Of a DNA stretch of 27,415 nucleotides, positions 1-8,106 are shown in pieces. Source of the DNA: JBDTCS01 sp039923455 (GTDB lineage: Bacteria; Bacteroidota; Ignavibacteria; Palsa-1295); contig JBDTCS010000087.1 of NCBI GenBank assembly GCA_039923455.1, forward strand, positions 1-27,415, given 5' to 3'. The translations under genes and the position numbers were made by a program. How positions within the stretch are numbered: the stretch's first letter is position 1; the number at the start of each line of letters is the position of its first letter. Below the pieces are notes generated by a model, which worked only from the letters and a program-made list of their open reading frames with translations, had not been told where the DNA came from and ran no database searches.

Positions 1-811
1 CGGCAACCTGAACGTGACGCTCCGGTGGTTCATCGAATGTCGATGAAATAACTTCCGCCTTGACCGAACGCTCCATGTCCGTAACTTCTTCCGGACGCTC
101 ATCAATCAGCAGAACAATAAGCTTTACTTCCGGATGATTACGAGCGATCGAGTTGGCGATCTTCTGCAGAATAACCGTCTTTCCCGATTTCGGAGGCGAA
201 ACGATCAGTCCGCGCTGACCTTTACCGATCGGACTTGCGAAATCCATAATGCGCATCGAGTATTCGCCGGGCGAAGTCTCGAGTACGAGTTGCGAATTCG
301 GATAGAGCGGTGTGAGGTTGTCGAAGAGAGGCCTATCGCGTGCGAGTTCGCTTGCAATATGGTTGATCTTGTCGACCTTTAATAATGCAAAGAAACGCTC
401 GCCCTCTTTCGGTGGGCGGACAGCGCCTTCAATCGTATCACCTGTTCGAAGGTTAAATTTTTTGATCTGCGAAGGCGAGACGTAAATGTCGTCCGGCGAT
501 GGCAGATAATTGTAATCCGGCGAACGGAGAAATCCGTACCCATCAGGCAAAAGTTCGAGTACGCCGGAAGCGAGTGTGCCGGTCTCTTCTTCTGCACGTC
601 CGTTGTGACCGTTTCCGCTGTGGGTAATTCCGGTATGTGTTGCGCCGTTGGTGCTTGGTGCCGCTTTTACGCGATTTGCGTCGGCTTCCAAAATAAGAAA
701 GATTAATTCTTGCTTGCGAAGGTCGGCAGCGCCTTCGATGCCAAGTGTCTTGGCGAGTTCATTCAGTTCGACAATTTTTTTTGTCTTGAGTTCAACTGCA
801 TTCAGAGCCAT
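1..811 (-). CDS. rho: Transcription termination factor Rho, 5' part (runs off left edge)
   Basis: This is the first 270 residues of the hexameric RNA-dependent ATPase/translocase that terminates transcription; the 3' end lies beyond the window. Residues 1-45 resemble the Rho N-terminal helical domain. Residues 50-78 are a short Asn/His/Gly-rich linker, a common site of lineage-specific insertion in Rho. Residues 80-150 form the RNA-binding cold-shock-like domain (GVLELLPDGYGFLRS, then DDIYVSPSQIKKFNLRTGD). The ATPase core has a Walker A motif SPPKSGKT at 205-212, LLIDERPEEVTDM at 234-246, and STFDEPPERHVQVA at the truncation. The ATG at 809-811 gives a canonical N-terminus, and AAGAG lies a few bases upstream as a weak ribosome site. 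The gene is separated from folC by 438 bases that hold a good promoter candidate, so it is probably transcribed on its own. Identification is certain from the conserved motifs. Confidence 0.97.
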   Translation of the reverse strand, partial: MALNAVELKTKKIVELNELAKTLGIEGAADLRKQELIFLILEADANRVKAAPSTNGATHTGITHSGNGHNGRAEEETGTLASGVLELLPDGYGFLRSPDYNYLPSPDDIYVSPSQIKKFNLRTGDTIEGAVRPPKEGERFFALLKVDKINHIASELARDRPLFDNLTPLYPNSQLVLETSPGEYSMRIMDFASPIGKGQRGLIVSPPKSGKTVILQKIANSIARNHPEVKLIVLLIDERPEEVTDMERSVKAEVISSTFDEPPERHVQVA

Positions 812-1249
812 TGTATATCTCTTGAGGTGTATTAGGGGTTTAAGTAAACTGATGTTGTGAGAGCCGTGCGTTTTTCAGTGAAGCACAGTCTCGAAATGAT
901 GCCTTGCTCATAGATACTGGGCAAAGTAAGGTTGGTGGAACGTGTTGTGTGGTAACCGAAGCAAAACAGTGATGCTAACGATGTCTTCAAATTCAAATTG
1001 ATCTGAACTGGCCCGAGAAGCTTAATTTAAGCAATCGGAGTACAATTTCCGTGGAACAATATTGGAAAAGAATAGGGGTAATAAACTCTTGATAGAGTGG
1101 CCTTCGAGCAGGGAATGAAGAGCCATTTGTCTCTCGACCCTGCAAATATACACTAATCTTTCGGGTTATGCAAGCCAATGCGGGATCGGCTGCCAGAACA
1201 GAGCGCTTTTTAAAGGTGTCGAAGAACGGCTATACGACATTTGCACTGT
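812..1249. other. 438-bp folC-rho intergenic region / probable long rho leader
   Basis: I find no convincing gene here; the short reading frames lack a start context and resemble nothing. The region holds one strong Bacteroidota-type promoter candidate (1143-1173, minus), which would give rho an untranslated leader of about 325 nt. There is also a perfect 6+1+6 inverted repeat, GCTTAATTTAAGC, at 1020-1032 inside that leader. I see no T-tailed hairpin terminator for folC. Long leaders that mediate Rho autoregulation are known for rho in other bacteria, so regulation here is plausible but is inference. Confidence 0.5.
1143..1173 (-). promoter_or_regulatory. Candidate Bacteroidota-type promoter for rho
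   Basis: Read on the minus strand, TTG (1173-1171) is followed after 20 nt by TATATTTG (1150-1143) and then CA. This fits the Bacteroidota housekeeping promoter, a -33 TTTG/TTG and a -7 TAnnTTTG about 20 nt apart. Transcription would start near 1136-1139. Confidence 0.5.
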
Positions 1250-2533
1250 TCAGTTGGGTATAACAGTCCCAATTCCACTCTCGTTCGCAAGGAATTCTCC
1301 GACAACGTAATGTGATCCGGTCAGCAGAATCGTGGTTTTAGGCTTCGCTGAGGCAATCGCGCGTCGAAGTCCGTTCATTACCTCCCCCCCATCTTGTGTC
1401 GCAAGCCCGGCCTCCGTTCCGAGCGTAGCAAGTTCACCACTCGGGAGTGCTCGGGATGTTGGTGCCTCGACGGCTATGAATTCATCCGCAAATTTTTTGA
1501 TCTCGTTCAGGACGCTCATCACATCTTTGTCCCGCATAAAACCCGCCACAACAATAGGCCGAACACCTGCGGCCAAAAAGTATTCTCGAACTGCAACGAA
1601 AGCATCCAAATTATGCCCGACGTCGAGAAAAAGTTGTAAGCCACGATCGGTCAGGAAAGGATGCGAATATTGTTCGAGTCTCGAACGCAAGCCCGTCAGC
1701 TCGCGCACGTTAGTGATGCCATTCCGAATCGCCGCATCGCTCGGACGATCTGGAAGGTGATTCAGCACTTCGAGGACCGTCCCGAGATTTTGACTTTGAT
1801 GCGCACCAATTAAACTCGGCTCCAGATCTCTCAACGAATCCATTCGTTCAGGAGGCACAAAAAAAAGCTGAGCACCAACTTTCTTTGCTTGCTCTTCAAA
1901 GATACTTTTTAGACTATTCTCTTCCCAAACGATAGCGGGAACATTCGACTTAAATATTCCTGCTTTCTCGAAAGCAATCGCCTCCAGTGTATTTCCAAGT
2001 TGGGTCATGTGATCCCAACCGATACTCGTTACGACGGTCGCGAGAGGATGCGTCAGTACGTTCGTAGCATCGAGCCTTCCGCCCAAACCTGTTTCAATAA
2101 TTGCAATATCCACTCGCTCACTCGCAAAATATTCGAAGGCAAGCGCGGTTGTGACTTCGAAGAATGTTGCTTTCAGTTCGGTGATGATGTTCCAATTCGC
2201 TCGCACGAAATACTCGACAAAACTTTCCGGAATCATCACACCGTTAATGCGAATGCGCTCACGATAATCTACAAGATGTGGGGATGTGTAAAGCCCGGTC
2301 TTCTTACCGCTCGATTGAAAGATTGCAGCGAGCGTTGCCGAGACACTTCCCTTTCCGTTTGTACCAGCAACATGGATGGTCGCAAATTTCGCTTCCGGAT
2401 GCCCGAGGTGATCAAGCAATGCGTGCATGTTCGCGAGGCCCAGCTTCATGCCGAAGAACTCGAGTGCGAGCAGCTTCTGGAGTGCGTCCAGATAATCTGC
2501 TGTTTCCGAGTCAGAGTGCGAAGTGGAGTTCAT
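1250..2533 (-). CDS. folC: Bifunctional dihydrofolate synthase / folylpolyglutamate synthase
   Basis: A cytoplasmic Mur-ligase-family enzyme that joins glutamate to dihydropteroate and adds further glutamates to folates, using ATP. The 427 residues are normal for the family. The P-loop is GTNGKGS (57-63). It is followed by TSPHLVDYRERIRING, ETGLGGRLDATN (148-159), SIGWDHMTQLG and FEKAGIFK, whose Lys190 is the position carbamylated in Mur-type ligases. The C-terminal motif reads DVGHNLD (304-310), where DGAHNPD is usual; the His-Asn pair is kept. The ATG is 11 bases past the stop of nadK, so the two are almost certainly cotranscribed. folD lies in the same strand run, giving a loose folate/one-carbon grouping. 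No Shine-Dalgarno sequence is evident. Confidence 0.96.
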   Translation of the reverse strand: MNSTSHSDSETADYLDALQKLLALEFFGMKLGLANMHALLDHLGHPEAKFATIHVAGTNGKGSVSATLAAIFQSSGKKTGLYTSPHLVDYRERIRINGVMIPESFVEYFVRANWNIITELKATFFEVTTALAFEYFASERVDIAIIETGLGGRLDATNVLTHPLATVVTSIGWDHMTQLGNTLEAIAFEKAGIFKSNVPAIVWEENSLKSIFEEQAKKVGAQLFFVPPERMDSLRDLEPSLIGAHQSQNLGTVLEVLNHLPDRPSDAAIRNGITNVRELTGLRSRLEQYSHPFLTDRGLQLFLDVGHNLDAFVAVREYFLAAGVRPIVVAGFMRDKDVMSVLNEIKKFADEFIAVEAPTSRALPSGELATLGTEAGLATQDGGEVMNGLRRAIASAKPKTTILLTGSHYVVGEFLANESGIGTVIPN

Positions 2534-2544
2534 CTCAGCAGCGA

Positions 2545-3522
2545 TTACCGACGCGGATTCCGTGCATCCTGACTCCAGAATAATTTATTCCGAAGCAACT
2601 CAAAATAAGAATGATCTTTACGCCTCAGGAGATGGAGTGACTGCTGTGCAGCTACGATGCGAACAAGCGCCGGAGTTTCTGCGACGACCTCTTCCTGTCC
2701 ATCCGCAACGATCAGTGCTTGTTTTGTCTCTTCGGAGTTCGCTCGTACAACGATCTCCACATGCTGCGGAACAATGATCGGACGAATATTCAGCGAGTGC
2801 GGCGCAATCGGAGTGATTAGCATAACCTGACTTGTCGGTTCGACGATCGGTCCACCGGCACTCACAGCATAACCGGTCGAACCGGTTGGAGTAGCGACGA
2901 GCAACCCGTCGGCACGCATAACTCCGAGAAGCGCACCATCGACGAGCACTTCAAACGTAAGCATGCGTGTCGAACCAAAATTATCGATCACGATCTCATT
3001 GAATGCGAGCAATTCGGCGTTGGCGCTCGGCTTATTTTCGCGATCACGCATGACATCATCGCGTCGAACGATCGTACCGAGTAACGGATTTTTTTCACTC
3101 TCGACTTTTGCTGCGAGCATCAGTCGTGGCTCTTCGTGTAGCTCACCGAGTGCGAGTTCACGAATGATCTCTTCGATTTCTTCCGGCGGATTTTCTGCGA
3201 TGAATCCAAGCTTACCAAGATTCACACCAAGCAATCTCGCCGAAGGATTCTGCCGAAGTATCGCACGGGCTGCGCTGAGCATCGTGCCGTCACCACCGAG
3301 CGCGATGATCAGATCATTTGCTCGAACGAGTTCATGCAATCCATTCGCAACGGCAGTGATGCCTGTTTGCTCGGGGATCAATCGAACGGCTTCCTCGGAA
3401 AGCATAAGCTTCGTGTACGGCAATTGTCTGCGCAACGTTTCGAGCAACGCAGTAAGCGCCGAAAGAGCCCTTGCTCGTTCGGCGTTTACAAGAATTCCGA
3501 TCGATTCGGGGCTCTCTTTCAC
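2545..3522 (-). CDS. nadK: NAD kinase
   Basis: ATP-NAD kinase, which makes NADP from NAD in the cytoplasm. Diagnostic motifs are GGDGT (76-80), NLGKLGF (101-107), FNE (174-176) and TPTGSTGYAVSAGGP (211-225). At 325 residues it is somewhat longer than typical enzymes of about 290. Much of the excess is a charged stretch at about 142-170, between LMLAAKVE and LLAFNEIVI, plus a C-terminal tail. The start is GTG at 3520-3522: no ATG lies between it and the in-frame stop upstream (TAA at 3553-3555), and this start places the first strand (SIGILVN) at the expected distance. The stop of the YCF48-type gene is 46 bases upstream, and folC follows after 11 bases. Confidence 0.95.
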   Translation of the reverse strand: MKESPESIGILVNAERARALSALTALLETLRRQLPYTKLMLSEEAVRLIPEQTGITAVANGLHELVRANDLIIALGGDGTMLSAARAILRQNPSARLLGVNLGKLGFIAENPPEEIEEIIRELALGELHEEPRLMLAAKVESEKNPLLGTIVRRDDVMRDRENKPSANAELLAFNEIVIDNFGSTRMLTFEVLVDGALLGVMRADGLLVATPTGSTGYAVSAGGPIVEPTSQVMLITPIAPHSLNIRPIIVPQHVEIVVRANSEETKQALIVADGQEEVVAETPALVRIVAAQQSLHLLRRKDHSYFELLRNKLFWSQDARNPRR

Positions 3523-3568
3523 TTGCGTTGATCGATTAATTACGTATCGTGATTAATGCTTCTCAAGC

Positions 3569-5965
3569 TTATCGGATCACAGTGATCGGCGTCGTGATAA
3601 GCTCGCCACCCGTCTCGAGTATGGCACGATACTGACCAACAGGTAGCTTCGTGCAGTCGATCGAGAATGCATGTGAGCCACGGGCGAGTGCGCCTTCGCT
3701 TACCTGCATCATTTCCTGACCAAGCACATTCACGATACGAAGTCGTGCGAATTGGTCGGTAGGAATTGTGACGCTAATATTGCCAGCGCTGACCATAGGA
3801 TTCGGCCAGAGAGCCATAGAAGCAGACGCAATCGCTGAGTGCCAAGCCGCAGCAGTTATAGTACCGAGGATGTTACGCTCCCCGTTAAGATCAACTTGTG
3901 TCACGCGATACGTTTCGACGTTCGCGCTTGCATTGTTATCTGCGATCGCAAAGCTCTTCGCAGAATTGAGAGAAGCATCACCTGGGATAAATGCAAGTGC
4001 ATTCCACGAACCGCTCATCCCGAGTCGCTCGATTGCAAACCCTGCGTTATCCACTTGTGCAGCAACGCTCCAACCAAGATCTACATGTGATGCATCACGA
4101 CGAGATGCGTGCATCTCAAGCAAGTTTACCGGCAGTGCAGAGTTTGTGGTCGAAAGAATCGTCCCAAGGTTACCGCCAACGAATGCATTCGTACCGGAAG
4201 TAACGTAAGCACCATAAAGATCTTGCGCGGTACGTGTAACGTCCGACGCCCACGTTGCACCTGCGTCATGTGTTTTGAGGATCAAGCCTACATCCCCGAC
4301 GACTAATCCGTTGACGTCGTCATGCCATGATAGATCGCGAAGTGTTGCAGTTGTGCCACTCGAAAGCGCAGTCCACGTCGCACCGGCGTCTGTCGTCTTA
4401 CGCATCGCTCCGAGAATTCCCACAGCGATTGCCATACGCGAAGTCGCCATGCGAATACGGTTAAACTGACCCGTCGTACCCATCGCCTTCAGCGTCCATG
4501 TCGCGCCATAATTATTAGAGTAGAGCGAGTTACCACCTCCACCTACCGCGATAAGGTTCGGTCCGTATGCATCGACATCATAGAGGATTGCACTCGTGCC
4601 GGTCGTGATGCTCGTCCAAGTTGTACCGCGATTTATTGTGCGATACATCGTGCCGTTGGCACCAACAGCAATACCGATTGAATCTGCGGTCGTCGTGACG
4701 CCGAGTATTTGTGTAGTCGAGACTGCCTTTGCTTGCCAAGTTCTACCGGAGTCAATTGTCTGCAACAGTGAAGTGCCGTTCGTCGCGATCAGACCAAATC
4801 CTTTCGGTGTAAAGCTAATATCATAGAGCTGATTGAACGCCCCATTGATCGAATCTCGGCGCCAAGATGCACCGTTGTTCTCTGAATGATAGAGGCTACC
4901 CTGATTCGAGGTTGCATACAACGCCCCGCTTGGGCTTCCAGTGATTGCGTAGACCACTGCTCGACTGCCCGAATCTCTTCTGTTCCAGGTTGCACCAAAA
5001 TCAGATGACGTGATAAAGACACCATTTTGTCCGACCGCCCAAAGGTGTCCGAGACCAAGCGAGTCTTGCGCCATCGCAACCGCATTCAAATTTTCGGTAA
5101 CGCCCGAACTTGGCCGAGTCCAATTGGCACCGTTATCTGCCGAGCGCAACACTACACCTGCATTGCCAACAGCCACGATGTATGGTGTGCTGAAGATCAG
5201 TGAGTTAAAACTGAGTGCTGAGCCAAACACAGAATCTGACAGAGTCGAATCTCCATGCATATCGCGATGCAACACATAACCTTGATCACCGACAATCCAC
5301 TGGTCGTTCGTATCGTTGGCCGTTGCATAGAGATTGTGATGCACACCTGTCGCGAGTGAACTCCAGCCAACGCTTCCATAGGCAAACGCTTTGAGCAGCG
5401 TGCCGCTATCCCCGACAGCATAGCCCGTGCTTCCGTTAAAACCTACGCCATTCAAACGCTTCGTGCTCGCCGCTGTCTGACGACCGTACGATCCGCCACC
5501 GTTGTATGTGCGAACAACGTAACCCGAATCACCCACGATAAAAACGTATTGTATGGTTGGCGTGCTGACTGCGCGAAAGTTGATCTTCGCATAACCTGTC
5601 AACTGATTAACCCAACTGGTGCCACTCGTTGAAGAGCGGAGCAGCGTGCCGGAATCACCTACCATCCAAAGTGTGTCGCCTGTGTTCGCCATCGCACGTA
5701 ACGTCTTCGTACCCGAATATGCAGCGGGTTCGAACTGTCCCGCGATGCGTCGGATCGTCGTGCCGAAATCGCCCATAGCGATCCCAAGCGAGTCCTTGCG
5801 AATGTAGACACCTTGCAACGAATTGCCTTGCGGGCGCGGATTGCTCCAGCCCCATGTGGTCTGTGAAATTGCGCGATCGGATGTAGCTGTGATGACAATG
5901 AGGCCGATCACTCCAAAGCCAATGACTCCGAGAATGAGCTGAACAAATGTGTAACGAGTTTTCAT
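3569..5965 (-). CDS. YCF48/BNR-type repeat protein with T9SS C-terminal sorting domain
   Basis: A 798-residue exported protein. Residues 1-35 are a signal peptide or membrane anchor (VQLILGVIGFGVIGLIVITA, then AISQ). From about residue 48 to 615 there are about 14 copies of a unit of roughly 40 residues, with the pattern L..V......IAVG..GT.LRT.D.G.TW, as in YCF48/HCF136-like and sialidase-type beta-propellers. Fourteen units suggest two seven-bladed propellers. A fibronectin-like linker follows (HVDLGWSVAAQVDNAGFAIE). The last 80 or so residues are a type A T9SS sorting domain: LWPNPM, LRIVNVLGQEM, LPVGQYRAIL. By family knowledge the protein would be secreted or anchored at the cell surface by the T9SS, with the domain removed. 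The substrate or partner is unknown. It lies between folD and nadK, and nothing in the sequence links it to folate or NAD metabolism. Confidence 0.9.
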   Translation of the reverse strand: MKTRYTFVQLILGVIGFGVIGLIVITATSDRAISQTTWGWSNPRPQGNSLQGVYIRKDSLGIAMGDFGTTIRRIAGQFEPAAYSGTKTLRAMANTGDTLWMVGDSGTLLRSSTSGTSWVNQLTGYAKINFRAVSTPTIQYVFIVGDSGYVVRTYNGGGSYGRQTAASTKRLNGVGFNGSTGYAVGDSGTLLKAFAYGSVGWSSLATGVHHNLYATANDTNDQWIVGDQGYVLHRDMHGDSTLSDSVFGSALSFNSLIFSTPYIVAVGNAGVVLRSADNGANWTRPSSGVTENLNAVAMAQDSLGLGHLWAVGQNGVFITSSDFGATWNRRDSGSRAVVYAITGSPSGALYATSNQGSLYHSENNGASWRRDSINGAFNQLYDISFTPKGFGLIATNGTSLLQTIDSGRTWQAKAVSTTQILGVTTTADSIGIAVGANGTMYRTINRGTTWTSITTGTSAILYDVDAYGPNLIAVGGGGNSLYSNNYGATWTLKAMGTTGQFNRIRMATSRMAIAVGILGAMRKTTDAGATWTALSSGTTATLRDLSWHDDVNGLVVGDVGLILKTHDAGATWASDVTRTAQDLYGAYVTSGTNAFVGGNLGTILSTTNSALPVNLLEMHASRRDASHVDLGWSVAAQVDNAGFAIERLGMSGSWNALAFIPGDASLNSAKSFAIADNNASANVETYRVTQVDLNGERNILGTITAAAWHSAIASASMALWPNPMVSAGNISVTIPTDQFARLRIVNVLGQEMMQVSEGALARGSHAFSIDCTKLPVGQYRAILETGGELITTPITVIR

Positions 5966-6051
5966 ACTATTGTTTGCGGGACTTATGAAGAAAACGAACT
6001 ATGAACGAATTGGAATCAGAAACCTCTGACGGAAACTTACAAAAAGACTTT

Positions 6052-7035
6052 TTATAGATTCACGATACCTTTTTCAACGTTGCCACTCCCACGTGCGCTC
6101 CGCTTTGCGGCTGCGAGGGTATTACGCAAGAGCAATGCGATCGTCATTGGTCCAACACCACCCGGCACCGGTGTGATCGCACTCGCCTTCAGACGAACGT
6201 TATCATAATCTACGTCACCGACTAATCGGAATCCGGACTTGCGCGAAGTATCTACGATGCGGTTCATACCAACATCGATAACAACTGCACCATCGGACAC
6301 CATATCCGCGGTGATTGCGTGGGGTACACCCATCGCAGCGATCAAAATATCTGCCGAACGCGTGATCTCGGCAAGCCTTGCTCCCGCACCTGTGTGTGCG
6401 ATGGTTACGATCGCGTTGGTCCTTGGCGTCTTCTGTGCCATCAATAACGCGAGCGGCTTGCCAACCAAATTCGATCTTCCAACGATTACAACATGTCTCC
6501 CCGAGACTGGAATATTTTCTCTCGCAAGCATTTCGACCACACCCGAAGGCGTGCATGGCGCAAAATATTCGCCACGACCTATCGAAAGTCTGCCGGCATT
6601 CAGTGGATGAAATCCATCTACATCTTTATTCGGATCCAGCGCTTCGATCACGCGCTCTTCGCGAACGTGCTTCGGCAACGGAAACTGCACGAGCAATCCG
6701 TGTGTGAGCGAATCGTTATTGATTCTATAAATCAAATCAACCAATTCATTTTCAGCGGTTGCAGCAGGCAGTACCATCGTCTCATGACTAAAGCCAGCCT
6801 CTTCTGCCGAAAGCCCTTTATTCCGAACATACACTTCGCTCGCAGGATCTTCGCCCACAAGAATAAAAACAATGCGCGGATGAATTCCGGTTTGCGCACG
6901 AAACTCCGCGCACTCAAGCTTTACCTCAGCGCGAATTTCCGCGGCAATGCGTTTGCCGTCAATAATCCGACCTCGCTCGACGCTCGTTTCCGTTTCGTTC
7001 TTCTCCACTACGATGGTATCCGCAATAACCGACAT
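6052..7035 (-). CDS. folD: Methylenetetrahydrofolate dehydrogenase / methenyltetrahydrofolate cyclohydrolase
   Basis: A bifunctional NADP-linked enzyme of cytoplasmic one-carbon metabolism. Motifs in order: YVRNKGLSAEEAGF, with the catalytic Lys in the first strand region; VQFPLPKH, a variant of the usual VQLPLP; DPNKDVDGFHPLNAGRL; PCTPSGVVEML; VVIVGRSNLVGKPLA, the Rossmann nucleotide site; and PVPGGVGPMTIALL near the C-terminus. About 20 extra N-terminal residues precede the usual GRIIDGK start. I choose the ATG at 7033-7035, which overlaps the upstream TGA by one base (TGATG) and implies translational coupling to the YmdB-type gene. A TTG one codon earlier is possible. The C-terminus (RSARGSGNVEKGIVNL) is a short basic tail. 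Confidence 0.95.
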   Translation of the reverse strand: MSVIADTIVVEKNETETSVERGRIIDGKRIAAEIRAEVKLECAEFRAQTGIHPRIVFILVGEDPASEVYVRNKGLSAEEAGFSHETMVLPAATAENELVDLIYRINNDSLTHGLLVQFPLPKHVREERVIEALDPNKDVDGFHPLNAGRLSIGRGEYFAPCTPSGVVEMLARENIPVSGRHVVIVGRSNLVGKPLALLMAQKTPRTNAIVTIAHTGAGARLAEITRSADILIAAMGVPHAITADMVSDGAVVIDVGMNRIVDTSRKSGFRLVGDVDYDNVRLKASAITPVPGGVGPMTIALLLRNTLAAAKRSARGSGNVEKGIVNL

Positions 7036-7955
7036 CAATTTGCTTGATCTGCTAGAGCCAACTGCTCTGCTGCTTGCGCTGGCGTAGGCGGCTTCTTATC
7101 TTTATTCGTTGCAGCCTCTACTGTAGCGATCGCCTCTACTTCTGCAACCGTCTTCGTTTTTGTAAATTCCGGAAACATGAACCGATCGATCGAGAGCGCA
7201 CAACCGGTCTCGACATCAATTGTCATACGCACACCCGCGATGCGCACTTCATTTGTTGCGATTTCATACTTGAATGGTGTTTGATAGACAAATCGCTTGA
7301 TCGCAATATCGGTCCGCATTCCAACTACGCTATCATACGGACCGGTCATACCCACATCGGTCAGATATGCTGTACCGTGTGGCAAAATTTGCTCGTCGGC
7401 AGTTTGTACGTGTGTGTGCGTTCCGAGTACAGCCGAAACTTGTCCATCGAGGTAACGCCCCATCGATTGCTTTTCCGCGGTCGCTTCCGCGTGAAAATCG
7501 ACGATAATCACGTTTGTTTCATTCGCAACTTTTTCGACGACCCAATTCGAGGCATGAAACGGGCAGTCGATCGTCTGCATGTAGGTTCGCCCCTGCAGAT
7601 TGATAACGCCGACTTTCGTCCCCTTCGCAGTTTGTGCGATTGCGTAGCCCGCTCCCGCGTTCTCGCGAGGATAGTTGAGCGGCCGCAAGATTCTACGATC
7701 TTCTGCGAGCAAGCCGCGAGAATCCCAACGATCCCATACATGATTTCCCGTTGTGATAATATTTGCACCTGCTTCGAATATTTCGGCAGCTTGCTTTTTG
7801 GTGAGCGACTTCCCATCAGCCACATTCTCACCATTGACGATCGCAAAATCAATATCGTGCTGCGCAATGAGCGAGCGAAGCATCTTGCTAACGAGTGCGA
7901 GGCCGCCTGTGCCGACGACATCGCCAATAAACATCACATTAATCGTTTCTGACAT
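7035..7955 (-). CDS. YmdB/TIGR00282-family metallophosphoesterase (2',3'-cyclic nucleotide phosphodiesterase)
   Basis: A cytoplasmic binuclear-metal phosphoesterase. The Bacillus YmdB homologue hydrolyses 2',3'-cyclic nucleotides and affects biofilm and motility decisions; the role here is not shown. All metal-ligand motifs are present: GDVVG (11-15), NGEN (41-44), GNHVWD (70-75), DFHAEATAEK (153-162) and GTHTHVQTAD (178-187). The core ends near residue 265. An Ala/Lys/Pro-rich tail of about 40 residues follows (through TNKDKKPPTPAQAAEQ) and looks disordered. The gene is coupled to folD through TGATG, with the stop in 7035-7037. The symbol ymdB is avoided because E. coli ymdB is a different gene. 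Confidence 0.92.
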   Translation of the reverse strand: MSETINVMFIGDVVGTGGLALVSKMLRSLIAQHDIDFAIVNGENVADGKSLTKKQAAEIFEAGANIITTGNHVWDRWDSRGLLAEDRRILRPLNYPRENAGAGYAIAQTAKGTKVGVINLQGRTYMQTIDCPFHASNWVVEKVANETNVIIVDFHAEATAEKQSMGRYLDGQVSAVLGTHTHVQTADEQILPHGTAYLTDVGMTGPYDSVVGMRTDIAIKRFVYQTPFKYEIATNEVRIAGVRMTIDVETGCALSIDRFMFPEFTKTKTVAEVEAIATVEAATNKDKKPPTPAQAAEQLALADQAN

Positions 7956-8106
7956 CTATAAATTTTTAATAAGCGGCCCTGGAATTACAGATCCGTGACC
8001 GGAGGCAAACAAAATTTGAGCGAATGATTCAAATGAAGTGAGACGGCACCTACGCGCCCCCTCCACTAATCCATTTACAAAACGAACCTACTGGGTGAAG
8101 GCTCGC

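Noticed and set aside
993..1178. 61-codon minus-strand frame in the rho leader
   Set aside because: It has no family resemblance and it spans the best rho promoter candidate, so it is unlikely to be translated.
7074..7952. 292-codon plus-strand open frame opposite the YmdB-type gene
   Set aside because: The minus-strand gene has every catalytic motif; the plus frame is a shadow rich in Cys, Arg and Ile.
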